DNA of 64,000 nucleotides from Ga0077555 sp050187415 (GCA_050187415.1 JBFWXN010000004.1:62001-126000), one strand, 5' to 3'. Shown: positions 43,602 to 52,537, numbered from the stretch's first letter. Translations and numbers: made by a program. The notes: generated by a model from the letters alone, not told the origin.

Positions 43602-44372
43602 TCAGTAGTTGCCCATCGGCTGGGACGCTGCCTCGTCGGGTCGCTTCGGCCGGCCGCGCAGACTGCCCTTGAGATGCGCCGTGTCGTAGCCGTTGAAGAT
43701 ATGGCCGAGGAGGCCGCGGTCGAGATCGGAGGTCCCGAACAGCCAATCGGCAATCGGGAACGTCAGGTTCATGTTGGTTTCCATCATCAGTCGCGCGTTG
43801 TGATGCGCGGTGTGATGGCGCCTCAGCGTATTCACGAACGGGCAGTTTCTGACGAACCAGTTTTCCTCGACGTGGCAGCAAAAGTGCATGAATTCATAGA
43901 TCAGGTACATGCCCGTGGTCGTGCACATGAAGAGCCAGCCGACATTGGGCGTGAAAATCTTGCCGAGGACAATGCCGCCCGGGATCGACATCAGAATGAA
44001 GACGACCAGGGCGTAGGGAGGAAACACCGTGACGCGCCAGTCCTTGTGGTCTCGAAAGCGCATTTCGTCGTCGGTGAAGAACTGGTGATGGTTGAGCGTG
44101 TGGCGCTCATAGATGGCCCGCAACCCGCGGATGTTGATCGGGCGGTGCATGATGTGCTTGTGGATCCACCACTCGAACAGATTGGTGAACAGGAACGTCA
44201 GCGGAATTGTCGCAAGTTCCAGCCAGGTCGGCGAGTCGAGGTGCTGGAAGTAGATGTAGAAGGCGGCCGCGCCCATCGCGTAAATGATGGCGATGTGCAG
44301 ATAGCCATCATAAAAGCCCATGATGCGCGACCGGTATTCGCTCCGGAATGATTTCTGCCGTTCGGTGATCAT
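43602..44372 (-). CDS. Fatty acid hydroxylase / sterol desaturase superfamily protein
   Basis: A 256-residue membrane enzyme with about four helices. The histidine clusters for a di-iron site are present as HKHIMH (about 71-76), HTLNHH (about 91-96) and HHTAHH (about 187-192), with an additional HFCCH near 165. The superfamily adds hydroxyl groups or double bonds to lipids such as hopanoids, fatty acids or carotenoids. The spacing of the boxes fits an active enzyme. A small two-helix protein follows. A link to the ceramidase-like gene at 57051 (sphingoid-type lipids) is conceivable but not shown. Confidence 0.85.
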   Translation of the reverse strand: MITERQKSFRSEYRSRIMGFYDGYLHIAIIYAMGAAAFYIYFQHLDSPTWLELATIPLTFLFTNLFEWWIHKHIMHRPINIRGLRAIYERHTLNHHQFFTDDEMRFRDHKDWRVTVFPPYALVVFILMSIPGGIVLGKIFTPNVGWLFMCTTTGMYLIYEFMHFCCHVEENWFVRNCPFVNTLRRHHTAHHNARLMMETNMNLTFPIADWLFGTSDLDRGLLGHIFNGYDTAHLKGSLRGRPKRPDEAASQPMGNY

Positions 44373-44424
44373 AACGTCGTCTCGGCGGTTCGTGTGGTCG
44401 ATCGATCTTCGGATTTATCGTGGA

Positions 44425-44871
44425 TCAGGCGCCTTCGAAAACGCGATCGGGAACAAGCTCCATCAGCCGCTCGGTGCTGTGCTCGCGCTCGATCAGATGG
44501 CGCCGCTTGGCATCGGGTGCGTGGTCGCTCTCCTCTTCGAGGTCGCAAAGCAGGAAATGCTTGATCAACCGCTGGGCGAGTTGGGCCTCGGACGCATGGC
44601 GGGCCATCACGGCGTCGATGCGGTCGTCCGGATCCTGTCCGCGCGCCTGCATGGTCACGACTCGTCCCGTGGAATCGACCGCATAATAGCCGCCTTCCTG
44701 GAGGTCGATGGCTCGCAGCTCGTGCACCAGGGCATCGACTGAGGTGAAGAAACTGACGTCGCCGGGAGCTTTCGGATCGGCAGGGTTGTGATTGAGGAGG
44801 ACGACGATGTCCGGTCGCCCCTTTGGCAGGAGGCCCGAGCGGCGCAGCCCTCTGACGAAGCCCTTCAGCAT
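44425..44871 (-). CDS. Hypothetical cytoplasmic protein
   Basis: A 148-residue protein of unknown family. The start at ATG 44871 has GGGAGG six bases upstream. It has no signal or membrane segment. Visible features are DIVVLLNHNPADP, VHELRAIDLQEGGYYAVDSTGRVV and a helical, charged C-terminal third. It is divergent from the paaG-like gene across a gap that holds an AT-rich palindrome. Confidence 0.65.
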   Translation of the reverse strand: MLKGFVRGLRRSGLLPKGRPDIVVLLNHNPADPKAPGDVSFFTSVDALVHELRAIDLQEGGYYAVDSTGRVVTMQARGQDPDDRIDAVMARHASEAQLAQRLIKHFLLCDLEEESDHAPDAKRRHLIEREHSTERLMELVPDRVFEGA

Positions 44872-44887
44872 ATCCGACCTCCCGTCT

Positions 44888-44897
44888 TGATATATCA
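44888..44897. promoter_or_regulatory. AT-rich palindrome in the divergent region before the aromatic cluster
   Basis: TGATATATCA is a perfect 10-bp palindrome in otherwise GC-rich DNA, 16 bases upstream of the hypothetical gene at 44425-44871 and about 135 bases before the paaG-like start. It may be a regulator site or a -10 region for the leftward promoter. Confidence 0.35.
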
Positions 44898-45030
44898 GAT
44901 TAGGGGCCCGCTCTACCGCGGTCAACGATCGTCGCAACGGCGCGTTTCCGTCGCCGCACCGACGGCATTGAGCGCGCGGGCGCCTGCGTCCAATATGTGC
45001 GGGTCGCAAACGGCCGAACGGAGCGAAAGT

Positions 45031-45819
45031 ATGGCTAACGACACGCTGATCGTTGAACGAAACGGCGGCATTACGCGATTGACGCTCAACCGGCCTGACA
45101 AGCTCAACGCATTGTGCCGAGAGATGGCCGAGGCCTTGGGGCCGGCACTCGCGGCTGCCGAGGACGACGAGGCCTGTCGGCTCGTGGTGCTGACAGGGGC
45201 GGGCCGTGCCTTCTGCGCCGGCCAAGAGCTTTCCGACGAGGTTTATGTGAAGGACGGACCGCGGCCCGATCTCGGCGCGGTACTCGATCGCTACAATCCG
45301 ATTATCGAGTTCATGCGCAGCATGGGAAAGCCGATCCTCGGGGCCGTCAACGGCGTGGCCGCGGGGGCGGGCGCGAGCCTGGCGCTCGCCTGCGATATCG
45401 TCGTCGCCAAGCGCTCGGCCTCGTTCCTGCAGGCGTTCGCCCGACTGGGCCTCGTTCCCGACTGCGGCTCGACCTGGATGCTGCCTCGTCTGATCGGGGA
45501 GGCCCGCGCGCGGGGCCATGCCATGCTCGCCGAGCCGGTCAAGGCGGATCAGGCGGAATCCTGGGGCATGATCTGGAAGGCCATCGACGACGACAAGTTC
45601 GACGGCGAGGTGGCGGCGCTGGCGGAGCGGCTGGCGAGCGGCGCGACCTATGGGCTAGGGCTGCAGAAGCGCGCCTTCGCGGCCGCCGCTGGCAATGATC
45701 TCGGTGGCCAGCTTGCGCTCGAGAAGCTGTTGCAGCAGCAGGCCGCCGCTTCGGCCGACTACATCGAGGGCGTCGTCGCGTTCCAGGAGAAGCGTCCCGC
45801 CAGGTTCACCGGAAAGTAG
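45031..45819 (+). CDS. paaG: Enoyl-CoA hydratase/isomerase, PaaG-like
   Basis: A 262-residue crotonase-fold enzyme with GGAG eight bases upstream. The oxyanion-hole segments are GAGRAFCAGQELSDE (about 56-70) and NGVAAGAGASLALACD (about 107-122), with the acidic residue in PDCGSTWMLPRLIG. This pattern is typical of 1,2-epoxyphenylacetyl-CoA isomerase. It converts the ring epoxide to an oxepin in the phenylacetate pathway. Here it starts a cluster with a thioesterase, a CoA ligase and BoxB, so it may act on a benzoyl-CoA-type epoxide instead. Confidence 0.85.
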   Translation: MANDTLIVERNGGITRLTLNRPDKLNALCREMAEALGPALAAAEDDEACRLVVLTGAGRAFCAGQELSDEVYVKDGPRPDLGAVLDRYNPIIEFMRSMGKPILGAVNGVAAGAGASLALACDIVVAKRSASFLQAFARLGLVPDCGSTWMLPRLIGEARARGHAMLAEPVKADQAESWGMIWKAIDDDKFDGEVAALAERLASGATYGLGLQKRAFAAAAGNDLGGQLALEKLLQQQAAASADYIEGVVAFQEKRPARFTGK

Positions 45820-45830
45820 GCAGCTTCGCC

Positions 45831-46274
45831 ATGCGCTCGCAAGCCCATCTCGTCACCATCGCGCGTGCCTGTGCCGAGGTGATGTGGACCGATGACGCCG
45901 CCAGCCGCGGCCTCGGCATGCAACTCGGTCCGGTTGGCCCGGGCTCGGCCGTTCTGACCATGGAGGTGACCGAGGCAATGGTGAACGGCCTCGGTATCTG
46001 CCATGGCGGCTTCATTTTCAGCCTCGCCGACAGCGCCTGCGCCTTTGCCTCGAACAGCTACAATCAGCGCATGGTTCTGCAATCCGGCCAGATCACGCTG
46101 CTCGCGCCGGCCCGGCTCGGCATGCATCTCGAAGCTGAAGCTGTCGAGCGCCACAAAGCCGAGCGAAGCGCCATCTACGACGTGACGGTCCGGGGCACTT
46201 CGGGCGTCGCCATTGCCGAATTTCGCGGCCATGTGCGGAGCATTCCCGGCACACTCGTGGCCGACGCACGATAG
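45831..46274 (+). CDS. paaI: PaaI-type acyl-CoA thioesterase
   Basis: A 147-residue hotdog-fold thioesterase. The catalytic region GICHGGFIFSLADSACAFA (about 55-73) matches PaaI, including HGG and the acidic residue in LADSA. PaaI releases CoA from dead-end hydroxyphenylacetyl-CoA products in phenylacetate degradation. It lies 12 bases after the paaG-like gene and about 30 before the ligase gene, clearly one operon. Confidence 0.9.
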   Translation: MRSQAHLVTIARACAEVMWTDDAASRGLGMQLGPVGPGSAVLTMEVTEAMVNGLGICHGGFIFSLADSACAFASNSYNQRMVLQSGQITLLAPARLGMHLEAEAVERHKAERSAIYDVTVRGTSGVAIAEFRGHVRSIPGTLVADAR

Positions 46275-46306
46275 CACGCGCAACCGGGCCGTCGGGAGGA
46301 CGCCAC

Positions 46307-47617
46307 ATGGACGATCTGACGCCGCAGAAGTTCGAGCTCGATCCTATCGAGGTGGCGCCTCTCGAGGTCGTCCGCAGTCTTCAGCTGCACCGTCTCAAAT
46401 GGACCCTGAAGCACGCCTACGAGAATGTGCCCCACTATCGCCGGGCTTTCGACGAGAGGGGCGTGAAGCCGCAAGACCTGACGTCGCTCGACGATCTGCG
46501 GTTCTTCCCGTTCACAGCCAAGGCCGACCTGCGCGCCAACTATCCGTTCGGCATGTTCGCCGTCCCCCAGTCGAGCGTCGCGCGCGTGCATGCATCGTCC
46601 GGCACGACCGGCAAGCCGACCGTAGTCGGCTATACGAAGCGTGACCTTGCCACCTGGTCGCAGATGATCGGCCGCTGCATCCGCGCCTCGGGCGGCAGGC
46701 CCGGCATGAAAATGCACAATGCCTACGGATATGGCCTATTTACCGGCGGGCTCGGCTATCACAGCGGTGCGGAGGCGTTCGGGCTGACGGTCATCCCGAT
46801 CTCGGGCGGCATGACGGCACGCCAGGTGCAACTGATCGCCGAGTTCGAGCCGGACATCATAACGGTGACGCCGTCGTACCTGCTTGCGATCCTCGACGAA
46901 TTTCACCGCCAGGGGCGCGACCCTCGCGGGACCTCCCTCAAGGTGGCGATTCTCGGTGCGGAGCCGTGGACCGATGCCATGCGCCACGAGATCGAAGCCG
47001 CGTTCGATATCCATGCCGTCGACACCTACGGACTGTCGGAGGTGATCGGCCCGGGTGTCGCCAACGAGTGCGTCGAGACGAAAGACGGGCCGACCATATG
47101 GGAGGACCATTTCTACCCGGAGATCGTGCACCCCGAGACGGGCGAGCCCGTGGCCGACGGCGATCTCGGCGAGTTGGTGTTCACGTCGCTGACCAAGGAG
47201 GCGATGCCCGTGATCCGCTACCGGACGCGCGACTTGACGCGCCTGCTCCCGGGATCAGCGCGCTCGATGCGGCGCATGGCCCGCGTCACGGGGCGGTCGG
47301 ACGACATGATCATCGTGCGGGGGGTCAACGTGTTTCCCACCCAGATCGAGGAACAGATCTTCAAGGTGAGGGGGCTTTCGCCGCATTATCAAATTGTGCT
47401 GACGCGCTCCGGAAGGATGGACGAGTTCGAAGTTCTGGTCGAAGCCCCGGATGGGCACGCCGACAGCTCGGCCAAGGAGCGGGCGGCGGCCGAACTTGCC
47501 CATCACATCAAGAGCGTCGTCGGCGTCAGCGCCCGGATCACCGTTGCCGGCCCCGGCAGCGTCGCGCGGAGTGAAGGCAAGGCGAGGCGGGTGGTCGATA
47601 TGCGGCCCAAGGGCTGA
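46307..47617 (+). CDS. paaK: Phenylacetate-CoA ligase family protein
   Basis: A 436-residue AMP-forming ligase of the PaaK type. The P-loop is HASSGTTGKPTVVG (about 98-111), the middle motif is DTYGLSEVIGPGVANEC (about 242-258) and the C-terminal hinge is TGRSDDMIIVRGVNVFPTQIE. It activates phenylacetate or a related aromatic acid to its CoA thioester. The length is typical. It is followed by boxB, so the true substrate could be benzoate or a substituted benzoate. Confidence 0.92.
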   Translation: MDDLTPQKFELDPIEVAPLEVVRSLQLHRLKWTLKHAYENVPHYRRAFDERGVKPQDLTSLDDLRFFPFTAKADLRANYPFGMFAVPQSSVARVHASSGTTGKPTVVGYTKRDLATWSQMIGRCIRASGGRPGMKMHNAYGYGLFTGGLGYHSGAEAFGLTVIPISGGMTARQVQLIAEFEPDIITVTPSYLLAILDEFHRQGRDPRGTSLKVAILGAEPWTDAMRHEIEAAFDIHAVDTYGLSEVIGPGVANECVETKDGPTIWEDHFYPEIVHPETGEPVADGDLGELVFTSLTKEAMPVIRYRTRDLTRLLPGSARSMRRMARVTGRSDDMIIVRGVNVFPTQIEEQIFKVRGLSPHYQIVLTRSGRMDEFEVLVEAPDGHADSSAKERAAAELAHHIKSVVGVSARITVAGPGSVARSEGKARRVVDMRPKG

Positions 47618-47737
47618 CGAGCCGGACCTCCGGGACCGTGCGGACGCATGGGAATGCAAGCCTGTGCGGACGCGGCATTGTCGTTATACTTGACGGCGAG
47701 AGTCCTGCGCGTCGATCACCACCCTCCGAGGCCAAAG

Positions 47738-49189
47738 ATGCCCGATACCACGTCCGTCGATTATTCGACCAAGATCCCGAACAATGTCGATCTGGCCTCC
47801 GACAATCGCGTGCTGAAGGCGCTGGAGCAATGGCATCCGGGCTATATCGACTGGTGGATGACGATGGGCCCCGAGGGCTTCCAGACGTCCGACGTCTATC
47901 TTCGGACGGCCGTCTCCATCGATCCCAAGGGCTGGGCCAAGTTCGACTACGTGAAGATGCCCGAATACCGCTGGGGCATTCTGCTGGCGCCGCAGGACGA
48001 GGAGCGCCGCGTTAATTTCGGAGCACACAAGGGCGAGAAGGCGTGGCAGGAGGTGCCGGGCGAATATCGCGCCATGCTGCGCCGCCTCGTCGTGATCCAG
48101 GGCGATACCGAACCGGCCTCGGTCGAGCAGCAGCGCCACCTCGGCAAGACGGCGCCGTCGCTCTACGACATGCGCAATCTTTTCCAGGTGAACGTCGAGG
48201 AAGGCCGCCATCTCTGGGCGATGGTTTACCTGTTGCAGAAGTATTTCGGTCGCGACGGCCGCGAGGAGGCGCAGGGCCTGCTCGAGCGGCGCTCCGGCGA
48301 TGCCGACAAACCCCGCATGCTCGGCGCGTTCAACGAGGAAACGCCGGACTGGCTGTCGTTCTTCATGTTCACGTTCTTTACCGATCGTGACGGCAAGATG
48401 CAGCTCGAGAGCCTCGCCCAGTCGGGCTTCGATCCGATGTCGCGCACCTGCCGCTTCATGCTGACCGAGGAAGCTCATCACATGTTCGTCGGCGAGACGG
48501 GCGTCGGACGGGTCATCGAACGCACATGCGCGGCGATGAAGGCAGCCGGCATCGACGACCCTCACGACACCGCGCGCATCAGGGCGCTTGGTGTCATCGA
48601 TCTGCCGACGCTGCAGAAAAAGGCAAACCTCCACTATTCGTTGTCACTGGATCTCTTCGGTTCGGAGGTTTCGACCAACGCCGCCAACTTCTTCAACGCG
48701 GGCCTGAAGGGCCGGTTCATGGAAACGCGCATCGATGACGATCACCGACTGACCAGCGCCACGTATCCGGTTTTGAAACTCGTCGATGGCGAGATCCGCA
48801 CAGTCGACGAGCCTGCTTTGACGGCGATCAACATGCGGCTGCGCGACGACTACACCAAGGATTGCCAAGGCGGCGTTTCGCGCTGGAACCGCATCATCGA
48901 GAAGGCGGGCATCAAGTTTCAACTCACCTTGCCGTCGGTCGCATTCAACCGGAAGATTGGCGAGTTCCGCAACATCGAGGCGTCACCGGATGGCAAGCCC
49001 GTCTCCGCCGAGCAGTGGGTGAAACTGCGCGATCAGTGGCTGCCGTCTAAGGATGACGGCGACTACGTGGCTTCGCTCATGCAGGCCTGCTGGGAGCCGG
49101 GCAAGTTCGCGCCATGGATCGCGGCGCCCAAGGTCGGCGTAGACCAAAAGCCCGGCGACTTCGAATACGTGAAAATCCACCAGGGCTGA
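47738..49189 (+). CDS. boxB: Benzoyl-CoA 2,3-epoxidase oxygenase component BoxB
   Basis: A 483-residue di-iron oxygenase subunit started at ATG 47738, with GAGG six bases upstream. Candidate metal-binding Glu/His pairs are seen in VEQQRHLGK, VNVEEGRHLWAM and MLTEEAHHMF, as expected for BoxB. The sequence is colinear with BoxB over its whole length. BoxB forms the 2,3-epoxide of benzoyl-CoA with electrons from BoxA. Neither BoxA nor the ring-cleaving BoxC is encoded here; a paaG-like isomerase takes that place. An unusual hybrid cluster. The gap before it is about 120 bases. Confidence 0.92.
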   Translation: MPDTTSVDYSTKIPNNVDLASDNRVLKALEQWHPGYIDWWMTMGPEGFQTSDVYLRTAVSIDPKGWAKFDYVKMPEYRWGILLAPQDEERRVNFGAHKGEKAWQEVPGEYRAMLRRLVVIQGDTEPASVEQQRHLGKTAPSLYDMRNLFQVNVEEGRHLWAMVYLLQKYFGRDGREEAQGLLERRSGDADKPRMLGAFNEETPDWLSFFMFTFFTDRDGKMQLESLAQSGFDPMSRTCRFMLTEEAHHMFVGETGVGRVIERTCAAMKAAGIDDPHDTARIRALGVIDLPTLQKKANLHYSLSLDLFGSEVSTNAANFFNAGLKGRFMETRIDDDHRLTSATYPVLKLVDGEIRTVDEPALTAINMRLRDDYTKDCQGGVSRWNRIIEKAGIKFQLTLPSVAFNRKIGEFRNIEASPDGKPVSAEQWVKLRDQWLPSKDDGDYVASLMQACWEPGKFAPWIAAPKVGVDQKPGDFEYVKIHQG

Positions 49190-49223
49190 CGGAGTCGAAC
49201 CGTGGTCCGGGAACGCTTTCGGC

Positions 49224-49841
49224 CTAGCGGGGCGGCGCCGTTACGGCGACATCGTCGTAAGGGTCCATCAGGTAGCTCGCACCAGAAAAGATCAGGTTTA
49301 ATCCGAATACGACACCCAGCACCCACGATGCCGATGCTGGAAGTTGCGTCGTAATCGCGATGCCGGCCACCAGTGCAACGATACCGCTCGCCAGCACCCA
49401 GCCCCAACTCGTCCGATCCCTCATGGCAACCGCGGCCACGATCTCGAGAACGCCTTCGACTATGAGGATGGCGGCAAGGAGCGCCGTGAGCGAGAACGTC
49501 GCGGCGAGAGGTGCCGCCAGAAGCAGCCCGCCGCCGATCAGGAACACGACGCCGACCAGTCCGTACCAAACCGCGCCCCTCCAGCCCCGCAAGCCGATCG
49601 CATGCATGATCTTGATGGCACCGGCGAAAACCAGAAGCCAGCCGACCATCACCGTCACAGCGATCGAACTGAGGAATGGAAAGGCCATTGCAACGAGACC
49701 GGCGACGATCAACAGCACACCGACGAGGATCGACCGCCCGCGGCCTATGCGAGCTGCTGCGGGTGCCGCGCCAGCCTCCGCTGACACAGGGCTCACGCCT
49801 TGCTGCTCTTGTTCGATGCTCTGAGGACTGGTTCGCTCCAT
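49224..49841 (-). CDS. HdeD family acid-resistance membrane protein
   Basis: A 205-residue protein with six membrane helices in three pairs after a hydrophilic N-terminus of about 36 residues, matching the DUF308/HdeD family. Segments such as GWLLVFAGAIKIMHAIGLR and VFLIGGGLLLAAP are typical. HdeD has been tied to acid resistance at high cell density in enterics. Its ribosome site GGAG (49850-49853 on the minus strand) lies within the 3' arm of a stable hairpin, which suggests translational control. It is downstream of typA on the same strand. Confidence 0.88.
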   Translation of the reverse strand: MERTSPQSIEQEQQGVSPVSAEAGAAPAAARIGRGRSILVGVLLIVAGLVAMAFPFLSSIAVTVMVGWLLVFAGAIKIMHAIGLRGWRGAVWYGLVGVVFLIGGGLLLAAPLAATFSLTALLAAILIVEGVLEIVAAVAMRDRTSWGWVLASGIVALVAGIAITTQLPASASWVLGVVFGLNLIFSGASYLMDPYDDVAVTAPPR

Positions 49842-49848
49842 CTATTTC

Positions 49849-49879
49849 GCTCCGCCGTTACCTGCAGGCAACGCGGAGC
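49849..49879 (-). promoter_or_regulatory. Hairpin sequestering the ribosome-binding site of the HdeD gene
   Basis: On the plus strand GCTCCG-(c)-CGTT pairs with AACG-CGGAGC, ten base pairs with one bulge and a ten-base loop. On the transcribed strand the final arm contains CGGAGC, and GGAG lies eight bases before the HdeD ATG at 49841, the ideal spacing. Folding would hide this site. It may be an RNA thermosensor-like or other riboregulator, or simply the typA 3' hairpin. Confidence 0.5.
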
Positions 49880-49909
49880 AACGGGCGACAGTTCCATACG
49901 CTCGATCGG

Positions 49910-51736
49910 CTAGACCGCCTCGGCCTCGCTCTTGCGCTCCATCCGCTTGCGGATGTTCGGATCGAGCCACCGCTTGCGCAGGCGGATCGTCTTGGGCGTG
50001 ATCTCCACCAGTTCATCGTCCTCGATGTAGCTCATGGCGCGCTCGAGCGTCATCCGCATCGGCGGCGTCAGCGTCAGCGCCTCGTCCTTGCCGGAAGCGC
50101 GCACGTTGGTCAGCTTCTTGCCCTGCACGACATTGACGATGAGGTCGTTGCCGCGCGAATGCTCGCCGACGATCATGCCCTCATAGACCTTGACTTGAGG
50201 GTCGATCATCATCGAGCCCCGCTCCTGCAGATAGAATAGCGAGTAGGCCGTGGCTTCGCCCGGACCGTTCGCAACGAGGACGCCGTTGCGCCGTCCCGCG
50301 ATCTCGCCTTTGAAGGGCGCATAGGCATTGAACAGCCGGTTCATCACCGCGGTGCCCCGTGTGTCGGTCAGCAACTCGCCCTGATAGCCGATCAGACCGC
50401 GAGTCGGCACGTGGAACACGAGGCGCGTGCGCCCACCGCCCGACGGGCGCATCTCGCGAAGCTCGCCTTTTCGCTCGGACAGCTTCTGCACGACGACGCC
50501 CGAGTGATCCTCGTCGACGTCGATGATCACTTCTTCGACAGGCTCCAGCTTCTGGCCTGTTTCCTCATCGATCTTGGTGACCACCTGCGGGCGCGAAACG
50601 GTAAGCTCGAAGCCTTCCCGGCGCATGTTCTCGATCAGGATGCCGAGTTGAAGCTCGCCCCGGCCGGCCACCTCGAAGCTGTCCTTGTCGTCGTTCTCCC
50701 GCACCCGAATGGCGACGTTGCGCTCGATCTCCTTCATCAGCCGGTCGCGAATGACACGGCTCTGAACTTTGTCGCCCTCCTGCCCCGCGAACGGACCGTC
50801 GTTGATGCGGAACGTCATCGCCAGCGTCGGCGGATCTATCGGCTGGGCAACGAGCGCCGTCTCGACCGCCGGATCGCAGAGCGTATCGGCAACGGTCGCC
50901 TCGGTAACGCCGGATATGGCAACAATGTCACCCGCCTCTGCGCTGTCCACCGCCGTCCGCTCGAGGCCGCGGAACGCCAGCACTTTGGTCACGCGCGTCG
51001 TCTCGATCAGGCTGTTGTCACGACGCAGGGCCTTGATCTGCTGGTTCGGCTTGAGCGAGCCGGAGCGAATGCGTCCAGTCAGGATGCGCCCGAGGAAAGG
51101 ATCGGCTTCGAGCGTGGTGGCCAACATGCTGAACGGCCCCGGACTGACCGTCGGCGGCGGCACGTGCCGCACGATCAGCTCGAACAGAGGTGTCAGGTCG
51201 ATCTTCGGCCCGCTCGGGTCGTCCGCCATCCAGCCGTCGCGGCCGGATCCGTAGACGACGGGGAAGTCGAGCTGCTCGTCCGAGGCGTCGAGCGAGGTGA
51301 AAAGATCGAAGATCTCGTTCAGGACGGCATCGTGGCGCTCGTCGGGGCGATCGATCTTGTTGATCGCGACAATCGGGCGGAGGCCCTGCTTCAAAGCCTT
51401 CGAGACGACGAACTTGGTTTGCGGCAACGGGCCTTCCGAGGCGTCCACGAGCACCACGACGCCGTCCACCATATTGAGGATGCGCTCGACTTCGCCGCCG
51501 AAATCGGCATGGCCAGGCGTATCGACGATGTTGATGCGGATGTCGTGCCAGAGGATCGACGTGCATTTCGCGAGGATCGTGATCCCGCGCTCGCGTTCGA
51601 GGTCGTTCGAGTCCATCGCCTGCGACTCGACCTTTTGGTTCTCGCGGAACGCGCCGGATTGCTTCAGCAGGGCATCGACGAGCGTGGTCTTGCCATGATC
51701 GACGTGGGCGATAATGGCGATATTACGCAGATTCAT
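49910..51736 (-). CDS. typA: Ribosome-associated GTPase TypA/BipA
   Basis: A 608-residue translational GTPase. G1 is AHVDHGKTT (about 10-18), G3 is DTPGHADFGGE, and NKIDRPDERHD carries G4. The EF-G-like domains and the unique C-terminal domain are present at the expected length. BipA binds ribosomes and helps 50S assembly and stress adaptation, notably in the cold. The start codon ATG at 51736 lacks a strong ribosome site but is well supported by homology. Confidence 0.97.
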   Translation of the reverse strand: MNLRNIAIIAHVDHGKTTLVDALLKQSGAFRENQKVESQAMDSNDLERERGITILAKCTSILWHDIRINIVDTPGHADFGGEVERILNMVDGVVVLVDASEGPLPQTKFVVSKALKQGLRPIVAINKIDRPDERHDAVLNEIFDLFTSLDASDEQLDFPVVYGSGRDGWMADDPSGPKIDLTPLFELIVRHVPPPTVSPGPFSMLATTLEADPFLGRILTGRIRSGSLKPNQQIKALRRDNSLIETTRVTKVLAFRGLERTAVDSAEAGDIVAISGVTEATVADTLCDPAVETALVAQPIDPPTLAMTFRINDGPFAGQEGDKVQSRVIRDRLMKEIERNVAIRVRENDDKDSFEVAGRGELQLGILIENMRREGFELTVSRPQVVTKIDEETGQKLEPVEEVIIDVDEDHSGVVVQKLSERKGELREMRPSGGGRTRLVFHVPTRGLIGYQGELLTDTRGTAVMNRLFNAYAPFKGEIAGRRNGVLVANGPGEATAYSLFYLQERGSMMIDPQVKVYEGMIVGEHSRGNDLIVNVVQGKKLTNVRASGKDEALTLTPPMRMTLERAMSYIEDDELVEITPKTIRLRKRWLDPNIRKRMERKSEAEAV

Positions 51737-51859
51737 GGACGTGTCCCGAAGTCGGTGGCTCGGCCGACGAGGCCGAGGGCGCGCAATTTGTGCAGCGCAT
51801 CATGGAAGCTCGGGCGCGGCGTAGCACATCCCGGCGCCCGCCGCCAGCGCCCTGCCGGA

Positions 51860-52363
51860 TCAGAGCAGCGCGCGTATCGCCTCCACGGCGCGGTCGAACG
51901 CCGTCCGATCGTGCCGGGATGGGCCGAGCGGGATGCGGCGCCCGTCGCGCAGGGCGAGGATGGCGGCAAAATCGCTTTGCCGATCGCGTGCTCGCGTCGT
52001 CTCGATTTCCAGGGCCGCGATTTCCTTCAGCGTGAGACGCTCCTCGAGGGTACGGCCAGCAAATCGGCGTTCGACCCGCACTTGACCCTCGCGCCGGTCG
52101 ATTTCGATCGTCGCGTGCGAACGGCGCGTCCAGCCCTGCCCGATGGCGATGCAGACCCAAGACAGCATCAGGAGAGAGAGCCAGCCCCAAATCCAGCCGT
52201 GCATGGCCGCCGAGACCGTACCGGCCAGAACCAGACTGACGACAATCAGGGCGAACAGGGCCTGAACCAGGAGGCGATGGCGTGGCGATCCTTCGCCGTT
52301 CGTCAGAACGAGAACGTCGCGCTGCTCGATGATGTGCATAGGGGCAACCGTATCCGGATTCAT
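51860..52363 (-). CDS. Small membrane protein of unknown function
   Basis: A 167-residue protein. Two hydrophobic segments at about 31-70 are followed by a cytoplasmic-looking domain with ATIEIDRREGQVRVERRFAG, resembling a PH-like or photosystem-assembly-like fold, though no family is certain. An ATG at 52339 is an alternative start; neither start has a clear ribosome site. It lies upstream of typA on the same strand with about 120 bases between. Confidence 0.65.
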   Translation of the reverse strand: MNPDTVAPMHIIEQRDVLVLTNGEGSPRHRLLVQALFALIVVSLVLAGTVSAAMHGWIWGWLSLLMLSWVCIAIGQGWTRRSHATIEIDRREGQVRVERRFAGRTLEERLTLKEIAALEIETTRARDRQSDFAAILALRDGRRIPLGPSRHDRTAFDRAVEAIRALL

Positions 52364-52375
52364 TCGTCGGAGTTC

Positions 52376-52394
52376 GTATAGCCTTAAATTATAC
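52376..52394. promoter_or_regulatory. AT-rich inverted repeat in a divergent promoter region
   Basis: GTATA-N9-TATAC, with TTAAATTATA inside, is the most AT-rich stretch between the membrane protein gene (leftward) and the J-domain gene (rightward). It probably includes -10 elements for one or both promoters. Confidence 0.35.
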
Positions 52395-52537
52395 GACGTT
52401 CAATATCCTTTTGGTCGCAGCCGGCTCAGCGTGGTGGGTGCCGCCAGAGCCGGATGCGCGAACGTGCACGGTTCTTGCGTCGGGATTGTCGCGAGGAAAA
52501 TCATTGTCCCGTTCCGGGACCGGAGAGGGCCGGCGGC

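Noticed and set aside
50411..52381. Long plus-strand frame opposite typA
   Set aside because: Shadow of the well-conserved TypA coding sequence.
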